Part shown: one piece after another, positions 1-11,402 of the stretch
How the letters are laid out: each line of letters begins with the position of its first letter
How positions within the stretch are numbered: position 1 is the stretch's first letter
Assembly (NCBI GenBank): GCA_037952775.1
Contig: JBANAY010000003.1
Span: 22,444,001 to 22,508,000, forward strand
Length of the DNA: 64,000 bases
From: Clonostachys chloroleuca
Taxonomy: Eukaryota > Ascomycota > Sordariomycetes > Hypocreales > Bionectriaceae
Reading direction: 5' to 3'
Translations under genes and position numbers: made by a program
Notes under the pieces: model-generated
The model's input: only the letters and a program-made list of their open reading frames with translations
Database searches by the model: none
What the model was told of the DNA's origin: nothing

Positions 1-333
1 TGCTGTGGAAGTGCTCCTCTCGTTGCCTGATCTGGCCATTATTGACGACTTTGCCTTCGATAAGAAGGGAAACATCTGGGCAGCCGCGTCAAGTAACAAC
101 TCGGTATTGGTGATCTATAAGAACGGGGGATCCAAGGAGTATAGCACCTACAAGTCCGCTGCGGGAGCGATCACCTCTCTCGCTCTTGGGGGAGTTACAG
201 CGACAGCCTTCGGGAAGGGGGTGATTCACATACGCTTTTCGCGTCGACTTCTGGTGCCAGCGCTTTTCCTGTCAATGGCACAGCGACCGAGCCTGGGAAA
301 GTTGTGGCTGTCGATCTGTCTAGTGTCCTGTAG
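1..333 (+). CDS. SMP-30/gluconolactonase-like protein, 3' part only
   Basis: The C-terminal part of a beta-propeller protein enters from the left edge. Residues such as DDFAFDKKGNIWAA followed by NSVLVIY match the repeated blade pattern of SMP-30/gluconolactonase/LRE-like proteins, which are mostly lactone or ester hydrolases. The frame open from base 5 runs into nonsense after position 221. The frame one base away carries the expected end (SHTLFASTSG, then PVNGT and GKVVAVDLSSVL) and stops at 331-333. One extra G in the five-G run at 217-221 would join both halves. I therefore read this as one gene with a single-base frameshift, probably a sequence error. The 5' part lies outside the window. 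The family is fairly clear; the substrate is unknown. Confidence 0.7.
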
Positions 334-1085
334 GCCTGAGGAAATAGAAGGGAGAATATAAAAGGGAGTATACATTCGGTAAACCTAGAGTCGGTAGTGG
401 CTTGTCACCAATCTCAAAACCATCATGTTGAGGTTTTATTATGATATCCTTCAGTGATGTAAATTTAACGTTTCTGGCTGTACAGCGCCTTTGCGTCAAA
501 TAAAAAGCTCGACATGCGTGTTCATGCCGTTCCAGATAACATAGATTATTGAGGCAGAGAATTGACTTTCTTCCGCATCTCATAACTGGAGGTCGTCGGT
601 GAAGTTGGCTTAACTTGATCAGAGTGCTGTAATTTAATCAGAGTATGACGAAGTTCGGACTCATTTAGTCGCCTCATATGCCATGCGGGATATTTTCAAT
701 GATAAATTAATGCAGTATTACCTTCTTGATATCATACTATGGAAGGGCTAAGTCACCAACTACAATACGATGCGGCAACGCTGCCATTTGATGGGCTTAG
801 ATGATGGTAACACTGATTGTTAGCGGATCTGCCACTCACTTCCCGTTGGCTGCCTCAACCCACGAATAATGTCCATCATCCGACTAAAGTGTCTGTTGGT
901 TGTAACGCACCTGAATGAGCTAGAGCTGTGGATCTTTCTATATATATGGCAAGTACTTACGTATCTCACATGCACCACTCTTGTTTAAAAGCAGTCGTCT
1001 GACCAACAACATGAAAAATTATTCTTCCCTCCGCTCCACCATTGTGCTGCCTTGAAGATTTCGCATTCGAAAAACAAACGGGAAG
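334..1085. other. Intergenic, no gene seen
   Basis: About 750 bases between the SMP-30-like gene and the acidic orphan. No ORF with family resemblance and no repeat was seen. The last 100 bases are presumably the promoter and leader of the downstream gene. Confidence 0.5.
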
Positions 1086-2969
1086 ATGGCTCACACAGGT
1101 AGTCTCACCGATGCCGAGAGAAGGCAGGCTACGATCCAGAGTGAGAAGGCATTTGTCTCAGAAGCTATTTCTAAGCTGCATGCCATTGCGCTTCAAGTAC
1201 CCCGCTTGGCAGGCAACAGCAGCGAATGTGATGAAAACAGGGAGCTCAAGGCTTTGCTAAGGCAGCTCTACACGGTCATATGCAGACTTTCAGATTACCG
1301 GCGCGGTAAACACTACGCCCCATTTCCGGAGGAAGACAACAACGAGGATGAAAAAGTTGAGGAGAACAACAACGGAGAGGATGGCGGAAGTGGCGAAGAA
1401 GAGGTTAGTGGGAATGATGACGCGGAAGATGACAGTGACGCCGACTCCGACGATGATGACGAAGACGCCGGCGATGACGGCGGCTTCAGTTCAGGCTTCG
1501 AGAACATCCCGGGCGGTTTTGAGCTGGACCAGATACTGCTCGGGGGCTGGCGCGCCGTGCTGGAGCCAGTCGACGCACTGGCAAAGCTTGATCCTGATGG
1601 CCCCTTCCTCGCCGCCAGGATGATCCTCTTCACCCAACACGCCATTTCCAAAAATAAAGCTTTTCCAAAGAGCCTCGAAGATGGTGAAGAAAGGTTCCAG
1701 CTCCAGGCTGACCTGGGCCAGGAATTTGATGAGGCCCTTCTTGTTCAGCTACGCAGAGCATGGGAGCAGGGTGGACAAAAGGATGATCTCTCCTGGGCTT
1801 CGACGTTCCTCGAAGTTGATAACTCTGATTGCGTCTCCAACGATTACAATCGCGTTATCATGTCAGCATGCTCTCCATCTGAGTTCTGGGAAGTCCGGAA
1901 GCAGGCAGCAAAGTACAGAATCAAAAACAGGAAGCGGCGGCGGGAGTCGATGTGGGATCTTCCATCCGAACCCCTATCGACCAGGCACGGACCCATCGCC
2001 ATACCGCTGTTTAACATAATAATCGAACAGCACGGCTGCATAATTAGCAGCATGGGGTACAGGGCTCCGTGCTTGCGACGCTCTCATTATTTCATTCAAG
2101 ACATACGACAGAAACTCAATTCAGCTATGCCTGAGGAGGCACTTCGCTTAGTGTCTTCGCTTCTCCATCAGCACATCCCTCTTGAACTGCAGAGAGCTAT
2201 TTTAGAGTATATCAACCCTCCAGGAAGTGCCGATATTCATCCATATCTTTCCAGGTTGGATATTGGAGCTGCCTACATCCCGATCCCAAAGCGGGTGGCT
2301 GACGATGAGGAGTGCGAAATATGCAAGAACATCATCCCTGGACAACCCATCTCGGCCCAAGCCACATGCCTCAAACGAAACGTATATATTTGGAATGTAG
2401 CCTTGCGAGCCTTTCACACATTCCACAGGGGACAAGATGGCCGCGTTTCCATGTGCAAGCACAAGGGCATCTGCCATGGCCACCACTCAAACGAAGAATG
2501 GCGGGTCACATCGAAAGAGGATGTTCAGAAGTATGCCGTCGACATCTTCGAAAGCCGGTGTCATATTTCCTCCCTTCCAACCTCAGTCCAGGAATGGTTC
2601 AAGGCCATGACGACCATCAACCCCCATCCCGGTTCCGTGTCAAGTAATTATTATAAGGCAAAGCACTACATTGGGATGAGATTTCCCCGTCTAGGGCTAA
2701 AGGGGAGAGAGGCTGATGTTAGATATCGTAAAGAGGGTGGACTCTGCGGCTTGGTCTTCTCAATGATCCACCCAAAAGTACACAGACAACATCCAGACAA
2801 GGCAGATCCGTTCGACGTCGACACCAATAAGCCTGGACAGTGGGCGTATGGGCGGTCTATAGACGAGGAGAAAGAGGTGACTGAGGCTCTTTTCAAAGAT
2901 GTCAGAACACAAGAGGAATGGGAGGAGGAGGTGCAAAGCAGCGATGATTCGCTTTCGGAAGAAGATTAG
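1086..2969 (+). CDS. Hypothetical 627-aa protein with acidic low-complexity region
   Basis: A single-exon 627-aa frame that I do not recognise. The N-terminal 75 residues look helical. Residues about 77-135 are an extreme Asp/Glu/Asn/Gly tract (GDDGGFSSGFENIPGGF closes it). The central part is globular, with a basic stretch KYRIKNRKRRRES near 280. Around residues 410-470 there are paired cysteines and histidines (EECEICKNIIPG, then MCKHKGICHGHHS) that could bind a metal. The C-terminus is again acidic. Acidic tract plus basic patch suggests a nuclear or nucleic-acid-associated role, but that is only inference. The start is the first ATG after upstream stops. Codon use looks normal and there is no lesion. 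Confidence 0.75.
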   Translation: MAHTGSLTDAERRQATIQSEKAFVSEAISKLHAIALQVPRLAGNSSECDENRELKALLRQLYTVICRLSDYRRGKHYAPFPEEDNNEDEKVEENNNGEDGGSGEEEVSGNDDAEDDSDADSDDDDEDAGDDGGFSSGFENIPGGFELDQILLGGWRAVLEPVDALAKLDPDGPFLAARMILFTQHAISKNKAFPKSLEDGEERFQLQADLGQEFDEALLVQLRRAWEQGGQKDDLSWASTFLEVDNSDCVSNDYNRVIMSACSPSEFWEVRKQAAKYRIKNRKRRRESMWDLPSEPLSTRHGPIAIPLFNIIIEQHGCIISSMGYRAPCLRRSHYFIQDIRQKLNSAMPEEALRLVSSLLHQHIPLELQRAILEYINPPGSADIHPYLSRLDIGAAYIPIPKRVADDEECEICKNIIPGQPISAQATCLKRNVYIWNVALRAFHTFHRGQDGRVSMCKHKGICHGHHSNEEWRVTSKEDVQKYAVDIFESRCHISSLPTSVQEWFKAMTTINPHPGSVSSNYYKAKHYIGMRFPRLGLKGREADVRYRKEGGLCGLVFSMIHPKVHRQHPDKADPFDVDTNKPGQWAYGRSIDEEKEVTEALFKDVRTQEEWEEEVQSSDDSLSEED

Positions 2970-3745
2970 GGAGTTTATCTTGCAGAGTCCTCCAGCTCTA
3001 CATTATCACTTGAAACAATCTATTCAAGCATCTTTCTGTTTCTGAGATCAAGTAGTGGTTATATGCACGAAGTTCGCTCGCTATCTCCGTCTGATGTGGC
3101 TTGTCACATCAGAGTAAAGTGAGGTAGTAGTCTTATGATATCTCAGCTGTTAGTTTTCAGGTCAACTGCCCCAATATCCAAGTTTAATATAAGGAGGACA
3201 GTATAGACAAGATGATCCCTCCAGCACCTATAGAAACACCTTACACTGCGCCATTAACGGGTGTGTCGCCCCAACTGCGATACTGGGTCCGAGATGTTAG
3301 AAATATCAATGAACTTCCAGTGACAAGGAGCATTATCAGATTCATGAGGGATCTGATTCCTTAATACTAAAGAAGCGTTTCCCGCAGTTCCTTGAGCTGT
3401 TCCCCCAGATCTATGAAAAGTCATTTCGTTGTAACTTTGAACTTAAAATTCGGCGATGCTTCCAAATGAATTTTCTCCGAATGCTCGCTTCGTACCAAGT
3501 TTAATTCGCCCGTCCAGAATACGATTCATTGTCAGGATGGTCACAATACGATGGCATCAAGAGCGGGCTTAAATAATCCCCGGGGCTCACGGACATAAGG
3601 ATAGCCTATTCCCGTACCACAATTGAATATTAAGTCTGGCCATCTACCGCGAGGTATCCATTCTTCTGATTGAATCACTTGAAATAAATTGTTTTGCATG
3701 TCAATTCCTAGAAATACAGTCACTTAGGCCACCGCTATTTCAACC
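2970..3745. other. Intergenic, no gene seen
   Basis: About 780 bases, moderately AT-rich, between two plus-strand genes. It presumably holds the 3' end of the orphan gene and the promoter of the SDR gene. No repeat or family-like ORF was seen. Confidence 0.5.
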
Positions 3746-4680
3746 ATGTCTTTGTCTTGGGGTGAAAAGAAACTCACCTGGCTCATCACTGGTGCATCAT
3801 CAGGCTTTGGTCTGGCTCTAACACGGTTGGCTCTGGAGGGTGGTCACCGCGTCATTCCCACATCCCGAAATCCATCATCATATCCTGATATCGAAAAAGA
3901 AATATCTTCAAAAGGTGGTGAGCTAGTGGCGCTGGACATCAATGCTCCTGACTCGGCCGATGTCATTTACAAGCTCCAAGAACAAGGAGTCGAGGTTGAC
4001 ATTCTGGTAAATTGTGCTGGATCTGCCATTCTGGGCCCTGCTGAAAGCTTCAACGAAGATGAAGTAAGGGCTCTGGCTGAGACAGCGTATTTTGGCCCTT
4101 ATCGACTCATTAGAGCGGTAGTCCCCGGGATGCGGACGAGAAGAAGAGGCATGATTGTCAATGTCAGCACTGGGTCAGCCGTGGATGGGCGAGAGTCAAT
4201 GGCCGTATATGGTGCCAGTAAAGCCGCAATGGACAGTAAGTTTCACCGTGTTCTATATCAGCAATCGGTACAGAAGCAACTAATACTACTGAAGCGTTGA
4301 TGCATGTCATGGGTAAAGAGCTTGCTCTCTTTGATATTCGCACCTTAACCATTCACCTTGGAGCATTCGATACTCCTTTTGCGAGCAACAGCGTCAGAAC
4401 CACATCCAAACCCCTTCCGTCAGACTACAATGGTACTATAGTTGATAAAGTCGTTGGATCGGTCAAGCAGAAATTTACCCCGGATGGTGACCATAAAAAA
4501 GCAACTCAAGTAATGTATGAAATGATTGTGGGAGAAGGGTATGGCAAAGGAAAAGAATCTGAGCGTGTCATGCTTCTTGGGAGAGATATGTGGGCTTCTC
4601 AGCAGGCCGCTGCTGATAAAGTTCTGCACAAGATGAACACATTTGAGGCCATTTGTAATAATGTTTACCTTGATAAGTAG
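3746..4680 (+). CDS. Short-chain dehydrogenase/reductase (classical SDR)
   Basis: NAD(P)-dependent oxidoreductase of 291 aa from two exons. The intron is 4236-4294 (59 nt, GTAAGT donor, CTAATA branch, AAG acceptor) and splicing gives SKAAMDTLMHVMGKEL in frame. The Rossmann motif TGASSGFG lies near residue 16, NCAG replaces the usual NNAG near 90, the catalytic Ser is in VSTGS, and the YGASK motif gives the catalytic Tyr and Lys. The C-terminal half carries LGAFDTPF, as in reductases resembling retinol or 17-beta-hydroxysteroid dehydrogenases. Length fits the family. The substrate is unknown and there is no obvious pathway partner next door. Confidence 0.9.
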
Positions 4681-4888
4681 TTAGGTTCATAATGACTTCA
4701 TGGCTCGTTCGCTATTCATCATATGCAGATTGAAGGTCTTCGGCATCTCATTTCTCTAAACTTTCACCCTATTTGTTAAGTATTATCAGACATGCCTACA
4801 GCTGTCGATTTCATCTCAACGGGAATATGAGTCTTTCACCATAATATGCGCAGTAATAGGCATTACTTGAGAGAGAGCTAGCATAATT

Positions 4889-5728
4889 TCATGGCATACA
4901 CATGCCATCCGGCGGCGCCCTGTAGTAAGCGTAGCACGTCTCGTCGTCGCCCAGCTCGACATAGTAGTGAGGCGAAACCACGCCCAGATGGATCTTCATC
5001 CAATTCTCATTGTCCACAGGCTCCCCATCTGCGTCCGTTGCCTTCTCTTCTGGTAGCGGATCGGCCCAGGCCCTGACCAAGTTGACATGGGCGCAGCTGA
5101 GCAGAGCGGCATTATACTGCCGGGGTCGGGTACAACGCTGCGCAGAGATTTCTCATCAGCCTGGACGAAGAAGTCGTAAAGCGAGCAGCGGCTGGTCCCA
5201 GACTCGTAGGCATCGAGGTCGCAGGGGGCGTCAACACCGCGCCCAGGCCCGGAACCTGCGCTTCAGCTTATCCAACGACGCGCCGTCGAGCTCGGGGTCC
5301 GCCACAAAAGCCCAGTCCATCCGGTCCGCGATCTCGGGCGCGTCAGACTGGGCGATACCCTCGCGCAGGTCCTCGAGCACCAGCCGCTGCAGCGCCGCCC
5401 AGGCCGTGTCCAGCTCGGGCTGGTACGCTGTCCGGTACACGACCCAGCCCCATTTGTCGACGTCGCCGGCGGCGATTTGCCGCTGGATGATGCGCTCGGG
5501 CGATGATTCATGCCGCTTCAGCGAAGGAGAAGTCATCTTTAGGGCCTTGGGCGGCGCTGTCGAAACGGGCCGGGATGATGGCAACGCGCGACTGAGCTGA
5601 GGCGATGCGGTGGTAGCGACCGGGGGTCTGTCACGGTACGAGAGGCGGATAGTAGTGTAAAGTTGAGAGCGGAGGAGACATGACGCACGAGTTAGGTTGC
5701 TGCTCATGATGCGTGGTATCGTGGCCAT
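4889..5728 (-). CDS. Conserved fungal hypothetical protein, frame broken twice
   Basis: A minus-strand gene read from about 5728 (or from an inner Met at 5536) to the stop at 4889-4891. The first part contains WGWVVYRTAYQPELDTAW and DRMDWAFVADPELDGA. The middle, in a second frame, contains YESGTSRCSLYDFFVQADE. The end, in a third frame, contains VNLVRAWADPLPEE and ENWMKIHLGVVSPHYYVEL. This order resembles a common fungal family of unknown function. Both shifts are repaired by one extra base: in the CC at 5237-5238 and in the GGG at 5089-5091. The residues before 5536 are Arg/Ser-rich and could be a mitochondrial presequence if translation starts upstream. Either a pseudogene or sequence error. 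Confidence 0.6.
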
Positions 5729-6152
5729 CTGGGCTTTCTTGTGAGCGAATATGGCAGAGACCAAGAGCCGAGCATGAGAGGAAGAAAAAGAAGATGGCAT
5801 TGGATGGCTAAATTATATCAGCTTCCATACCCATGCACGAGGTCTCATCAAAACGACTATATTAATTCTCCAATGCTACAGTCTCTCTCGGCATCAACTT
5901 CTCAATTTCAAAGATATTCCCGAAAGGTCGACCAAAACCGCAAAGTTTTACGATTTGAAGGTTATGAGCAACAATCATCATCATAACAAGGCAGTTTATC
6001 CTATCTGTACTCGTAGGGGGTAATGAGCAACAATAACTGGTTGTCTTTTCATCAATGGCGTATTGTATAGCCTTAAATTCAAAGTAGAGTGTGTGATTGA
6101 ACAATAGAGAAAGAGGAGTGTTCATCCAAAGATTTGGTGCCAGTGAGCACCA

Positions 6153-7209
6153 CTACCAGGCCCATCCATGCATGCCGTACGTATCAGCCAGGAACTTGAT
6201 TGCTCTATCGAAAGCTCTGTCCTTGATTTCCTTTGTCACTGCCGCATCCGGTACTAGAGTCATGTCAGAAGCACTCCTGAGTAAGCAACAAGCACCAGTA
6301 GAATTTCTTACCTTCCAGGTAGCCATGAAAACCCTCCGGCTCTACATACACATCCACCCTTCCAGGTTGTTCGGCGTTCAACCTTTCAGCTAACGCCTGT
6401 TGCTCTGCTACTAGGATATCGATTTCGGGTATCACCATAAGCATTCGTTGCGGGAGAGTTTCTCCTCTGGCAATGGCGGGGCTCATTCGGGGGTCTTCCA
6501 TTTGTGAGGCCCGTACGGGGCCTGGATAAGAATCGAAAAGTGGCAGCAAGAACCCCAAAGGGTCATGTTTGGGAAACTTCGCTGGCTTAGGCTTATCCCA
6601 AGGTGGAATCCGGAGATCAATAGAGGCATAAAAAGTAACGCTCGCTTTAAGGGCAGTTGGCGAAGGAGCTTGCAGTTCAGGTTGTTGTGTAGCTGCAAGG
6701 GCTAGGTTTCCACCCGCTGAGAACCCACCGATGGTCATGAGGGTACTATCTGCTCCCCATCGGGGCTCGGCGTTCTTTATGATCCATGCAATCGTAGCAT
6801 CAATATCATCAATGCCAGCAGGGAAAGGATGCTCTGGTGCGTATCTATAAGTAAGGCTCACAACGACAGCGCCCGTTTCGGCAGCAACCCTCTCGTCGAA
6901 CCGGGCATTGCTCTCCGGGAGGCCACCAATGAATGCTCCGCCATGTATCTCAATGTGAAGAGGCCGAAGCTTACGGCCCTTTCCAGTGCCAGGCGTCTTA
7001 AAGACCAAAGCACGGATGGACCGCTTTGGAAATATGGGCAGGTGCTCCACATAGAAAGGTCGAGAGAAAATATATGGGAACGAGCCAATAGAGTAGGTGA
7101 GTAGTGAGATAGGCTGAAGTAGCGCAAGCCTCCAGCGATACTTCCAGGGTATTGATAGGTTAAAGAGAGCCACGCGCAAAGGACGAAACCAGCTGTATAA
7201 AGCCCACAT
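6153..7209 (-). CDS. Alpha/beta-hydrolase fold-3 (HSL-type) esterase/lipase
   Basis: A 332-aa serine hydrolase of the hormone-sensitive-lipase type. The oxyanion-hole motif is HGGAF at residues 89-93, the nucleophile is Ser164 in GFSAGG, the likely acid is Asp264 in PEIDIL and the likely base is His295 in GFHGY. An intron at 6254-6311 (58 nt; branch CTGAC, acceptor TCTAG) adds the true C-terminus, VPDAAVTKEIKDRAFDRA through GMHGWAW, ending with the stop at 6153-6155. The nearer CAG acceptor is rejected because it reads into a stop after five codons. The N-terminus has hydrophobic and basic stretches but no clean signal peptide. Substrate is probably a small acyl ester; unproven. Confidence 0.88.
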
Positions 7210-7639
7210 ATCAATCTTTGCGTGATTCTAGCTAGGATCGATGCTTGGACCGGCAACTAAGAAGAAAAGTAGTGGTTTGGGTGAGTTGAATGAAAGAGTA
7301 GAGATTGCGTGAGCTTTTATCCTCAACCATCCTCATGGAGCTTAGCACTCAAAGTCAGTGTGCACACCACTACTAGCCAATCGGGTGATGGAGCTTGGTG
7401 AGTCTAAACCTAATTCAATAAGCGAACGCGACCGATACGACCAACTGTTCAGGAGATAAATCACCTAGTCACATGATACCAATAATTAAAGCAGATGACG
7501 AACTAAAATCTCATCGTGAAAAGCGGCTGCCACGAACTGGACTAGATGGTTATATGTCATATCGACATTCAAAATCAGCTTTTCTAATACTTGGTTCAAA
7601 ATAGAAAAAGAGCCATAGTCCCAAAAGATAACAGCTCCC
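7210..7639. other. Intergenic, no gene seen
   Basis: About 430 bases between the hydrolase start and the GST stop, both on the minus strand. It should hold the hydrolase promoter and the GST 3' end. Nothing else was recognised. Confidence 0.5.
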
Positions 7640-8542
7640 TCAGTCATGCCGCTTTGTCCACGGACTCAAGGCTTCCAAGAATTTTTCATGAACTGTACGG
7701 TCACCAGTGCTCTTCACAAAGTCTTCGAAGGTTTCATCACCTTGGACCTTGAAAAAGAGCAGAACCCCGGCCCAGACAAAGTCAGTGTAGCTGGCTTGCT
7801 CTCCTTTGAAAAAGGGGCCTTCCTTTTCTTGTAACATCTCAGTGATCTTCTGCAGATAAGGCGCGGCTTTTGCAAATGCCTCGTCCCGTGGTATCGACTT
7901 CGCATATTCTTCAAGCGTCATACCCAGCATTTCCTCGCGAGTCTTCCTGAAGAATTCGACACTGCGTTCACTAAGCAGGCGTGCTGGCACCTGGGTAACA
8001 TAGACCGTTGTCAAACTTCCCATCCCCCCTTTAGCTGCTCTATCAACCTCGCGTAAAGTTCTGGATCCAGGTGGATGCTGGGTTCAGGATGCTTTTCCTC
8101 AAGGAGAGCCGAGATGTGTTTAGAGTCCATGATGTAAGTGCCATCAGGGAGCCGAATAGTTGGAGCGGTATATATCCCACCTGCCATTTCATTTGGCGGT
8201 AGACTGATAGGTTGAAAACACGTATTAGACAGTGTGTGCTGATCTTAAACGGTTAACCTTACTCACTGTGGCTCAAATGTTGGCTTGAGATCGGGATATT
8301 CGATCTGCACAATGTCAGCCGTCAATCTCTCCTTGACGTCTCTCGCAAGGAGCTCACCCATTCAGTCTTGTAGTCTAAGCCTTTATAATTGAGTATTAAC
8401 CGGACTAAACCGACCGTTAGAACATCCCTAGAGCTAGATACATGTTCAGGCATGCTATACCTCTCCAAGTGTTGAATGACCAGCATGTCTTCGGCTCCTT
8501 AGTCGGAATATCGAAGAAAGTAATGGTATTGTCAGCCGACAT
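7640..8542 (-). CDS. Glutathione S-transferase-like protein, four exons, one frameshift
   Basis: Reconstructed from four minus-strand exons: 8461-8542, 8358-8404, 8267-8304 and 7640-8203, with introns of 56, 53 and 63 nt that all have GT-AG ends. The N-terminal thioredoxin-like half begins MSADNTITFFDIPTK and continues through RLILNYKGLDYKTEW, IEYPDLKPTFEP and APTIRLPDGTYIMDSKHI, the usual GST_N order of helix, cis-Pro and SK/DSK motif. The C-terminal helical domain starts at MGSLTTVYVTQVPARLL. The two halves are out of frame by one base at the C6 run 8024-8029 (a G run on the coding strand); one more base restores continuity (LIEQLKGGMGSL). Likely glutathione-dependent detoxification, or a GstB/Ure2-like role. 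Confidence 0.75.
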
Positions 8543-8890
8543 GTTTAGTTGTCTATCGTTGTTGTGTATGTGTGGAACTATTTTCTTGCGCCAATTCTTA
8601 GGTGTTAGGAGTCAAACGCTGATAAAGGAAGAGGGGAAACGTCAAGATATTAATCTCAAATGGGCTTATGTCATATGATCAGCTTGTCGCGTACCCTTTA
8701 TTGGGAGCTGGTGAAAGTTCTCCGCAGTTTCAGTCTCCATAATCAATACTACGACTAAAGTAGAAGCTTGTAAGTGCCCCTGATAAGTTCCAGTTCGTAT
8801 TGCGAGGTCAAATAAATCCGGAATCTTATTCCCGCCTTGATAAACTCGATCCTTCGACCGTGCTGACCCACCTTCACAAGCAAGGCCTCA

Positions 8891-9145
8891 GCAACCGGGT
8901 GACATAGGAAATGAGACACCAAAATTCTAAGCCTTTTAATTCTTAAAGAAAGAGAGTAAATTCAGATATAATAAAATAGAAAAAAATCTTATAAATTGAA
9001 TAAAGCTTTAAATTATTTATAAATAATTTATTATAATTTTTTCTCAAATATTTCTAGAGATATTTTAGGAATTAAATAGTAGAAAAAATAATCAAAGGTA
9101 CCTCCCCATGGATTTGGTGTCTCAATTCCTATGTCACCCGGTTGC
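8891..9145. mobile_element. 255-bp MITE with 34-bp terminal inverted repeats
   Basis: The left end begins GCAACCGGGTGACATAGGAA (8891) and the reverse complement of the right end (9145 backwards) begins identically. 33 of the first 34 positions match, to GAGACACCAAA. The flanking bases TCA before 8891 and TCA after 9145 form a 3-bp target-site duplication. The interior is very AT-rich, has no coding capacity and contains its own short palindromes. This fits a non-autonomous DNA element. The 3-bp duplication recalls PIF/Harbinger-type elements, but no transposase is here to assign it. Confidence 0.85.
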
Positions 9146-11402
9146 TCAGGTTGCTTCACAACAGAAACAACTGCTTTATGGCATGGAGATCAGTCTGGTA
9201 TAGGCTCCACGGAGGTGGATCCCTGCCTTGAAGTCTTCCTCGGCAATTGACTTTCTTTTCCATTCGAAAGGGGCGAAACCCCACGAGAAACCAGACAACA
9301 ATAAATGGCTTCTATTGCATTCTATAAGATGCCAAACTCCATCAAATACTAGTAGCCCTTCTCAATTAGCCAATTATTGATTGAAATGGCATACCTCGAA
9401 TATGATGCTATTTTAGGACAATACTTGTAGCAAAGCCCTGCATACGCTTGAACTGCTGAGAAAGTCGGCGCATTCAACCCAGCGCCTCATTCGATACATG
9501 ACAAGTAAAGGAGCAGCTTGTAGGTTTATAAACCCATATACCTCTACCTTAGCCAAGCCAAAAGGCGATTGCCATTGGCTTTAGCAAGACCAATGAAGAA
9601 ATGGCAGGCTACCGATTAAGAGTGTGGTGATGTTGGCTGTGAAATGTGTTGTCCAGTTTCAGCAACTTGAATTGGTTTAACAAATCAAAGAACCACATCC
9701 CTCAAAACCACTAGGACCATTATAACGTGGTATTAGTAACAGTAAGTAGCCTATAACGCAGAAATCAATCTTAAAACCTTGAACCCAAAGAAACTTGCAA
9801 AAACCCTAGCTATTTCGACCGCCTATAAGACCGAATCATGGTTTCCACGTTATTAAATAATATTGAATACCCTCTAGTGAAATACAAGCTATGGGTCATT
9901 GAGGGAAAATAGTCCAAATCATGATCAAAGTTATCAACTGGCAATTTTGTGCGAGAATCTATAGGCACGAGAAGTGATCAGAAAAATTTCAAACTCCATA
10001 GTCCAGTGATTCTACAGGGCAATCGTTTCCATCCGGCCTAACATCGATGGAGGCTAGCATACATATTAAGAACAACCTTTCAATCATCAACAAAGAAACG
10101 CGTGAATGACTTTGTAACTACATCAGTCAAGAGTGGGCTTCCCTTTGCAACGCATCTTTCACGGATGATGACCAATCCAGAAAATTGACATGCCGCGTAA
10201 CTGAAACTTGGAATTCAGCCTCGTCGGCTTGGGTTGCGCATCCAAAACCGAGCGCGCTGACTACTGTGTGGCTGATCTGAATGGCCGCATTCCCGATCAA
10301 TTTGCGAATACATGGCCAGATGCCAATTTATCCGCCAGGCCTACTTCTTAGGGATAGTCGTAGCCCATGATAGTGCCAAAAAAAAAAGTTCGCGGCTGCA
10401 AGCTCACTCATCCGGATAATGATTCGTGAGCACCATGATGGCCGCAAAGATCTCCGATATGAGCTCAAATCACGACCAAGAAACACTTCTAACGACGCAC
10501 CAAGCAATAATAAAAGTCATCATCAACAGTCAAACAAGAGGCTTAGATATCAAACCCCGGGCTCTGACTATCTCGCCCCGACATGATCAGGAGAGTGGGC
10601 GCGCCCGTGCTACTATTAGCGATTCCTCTTGCAGACCTTGGTATGTAAATGTTGTGCGTTGTCATTTTTTCAACGAAGTGAACCATGGACTTATTAGTTT
10701 TAAGGCTTTTTTTTTTTTTGTAATAATTACTTTAGACGGTAGTGAGAAAGGTTCTTTCGGCGATGGCGGTGATGGCGGTGATGGCTTGGTCGAAACTCCT
10801 ACACATGTGGTTACCCTATAGCCGATCAACATTGCGGCTGTTTTTAAGCCAATACTCGAGTCAATTGCCCTCTTTGCTGCGGAAAAGAGATCTCGGTTTT
10901 TTTGGGGGGTTTTTTTTTTCTTATAGCTGTTTAAGTAATTATTTACTTCCTTGATGTCTACCTATATTGAGTTCAGACAATATGGCGAGCTGTTGAGACT
11001 TGAGAATTTGAAGCGATGAATGTGTCAATGTTGAAAATTCCAACGCTCCCGTCCTTGACTGAAAATCGAGGAAAGGTGTGTTTAAGAATACTGCTGGATG
11101 AAGGTCTTCTAATGGCTCAAGAAACAAAGCCCTCTACAATAATTGACGTCTGGGGAATACTAGAAGACGATTGGATCTATCAAAATTCTTTGTAATATGC
11201 CTTCTCCAAATGCTTGAACCCCTTTTGGACTAATGTTACAGGTAGGTCTCCACTCCTGGAATGGTTCGAGAAAACTCTTCACCCCAAATGACTGAGCGGC
11301 TCTTATTATGCATCCGCTGAAAACTCCACGCTAGGAGAAATTGGCAGCTTTTGCTTCGGACGACTGCCGGGCTTTGAATGAAACCCGATTGGGTCTCCAA
11401 AT
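9146..11402. other. Long gene-poor stretch
   Basis: About 2.2 kb with no ORF that resembles a known family on either strand. It contains poly-T runs near 10707-10720 and 10909-10918 and a run of As at 10380. It could hold decayed sequence too diverged to recognise. Confidence 0.5.

Noticed and set aside
1313..1651. Minus-strand Ser-rich frame and a plus-strand Lys/Thr-rich frame
   Set aside because: Shadows of the GAC/GAG-rich acidic tract in the 627-aa gene.
10426..10821. 131-aa frame in the gene-poor region
   Set aside because: Contains a poly-Phe run from poly-T and Gly/Asp repeats; no family resemblance.
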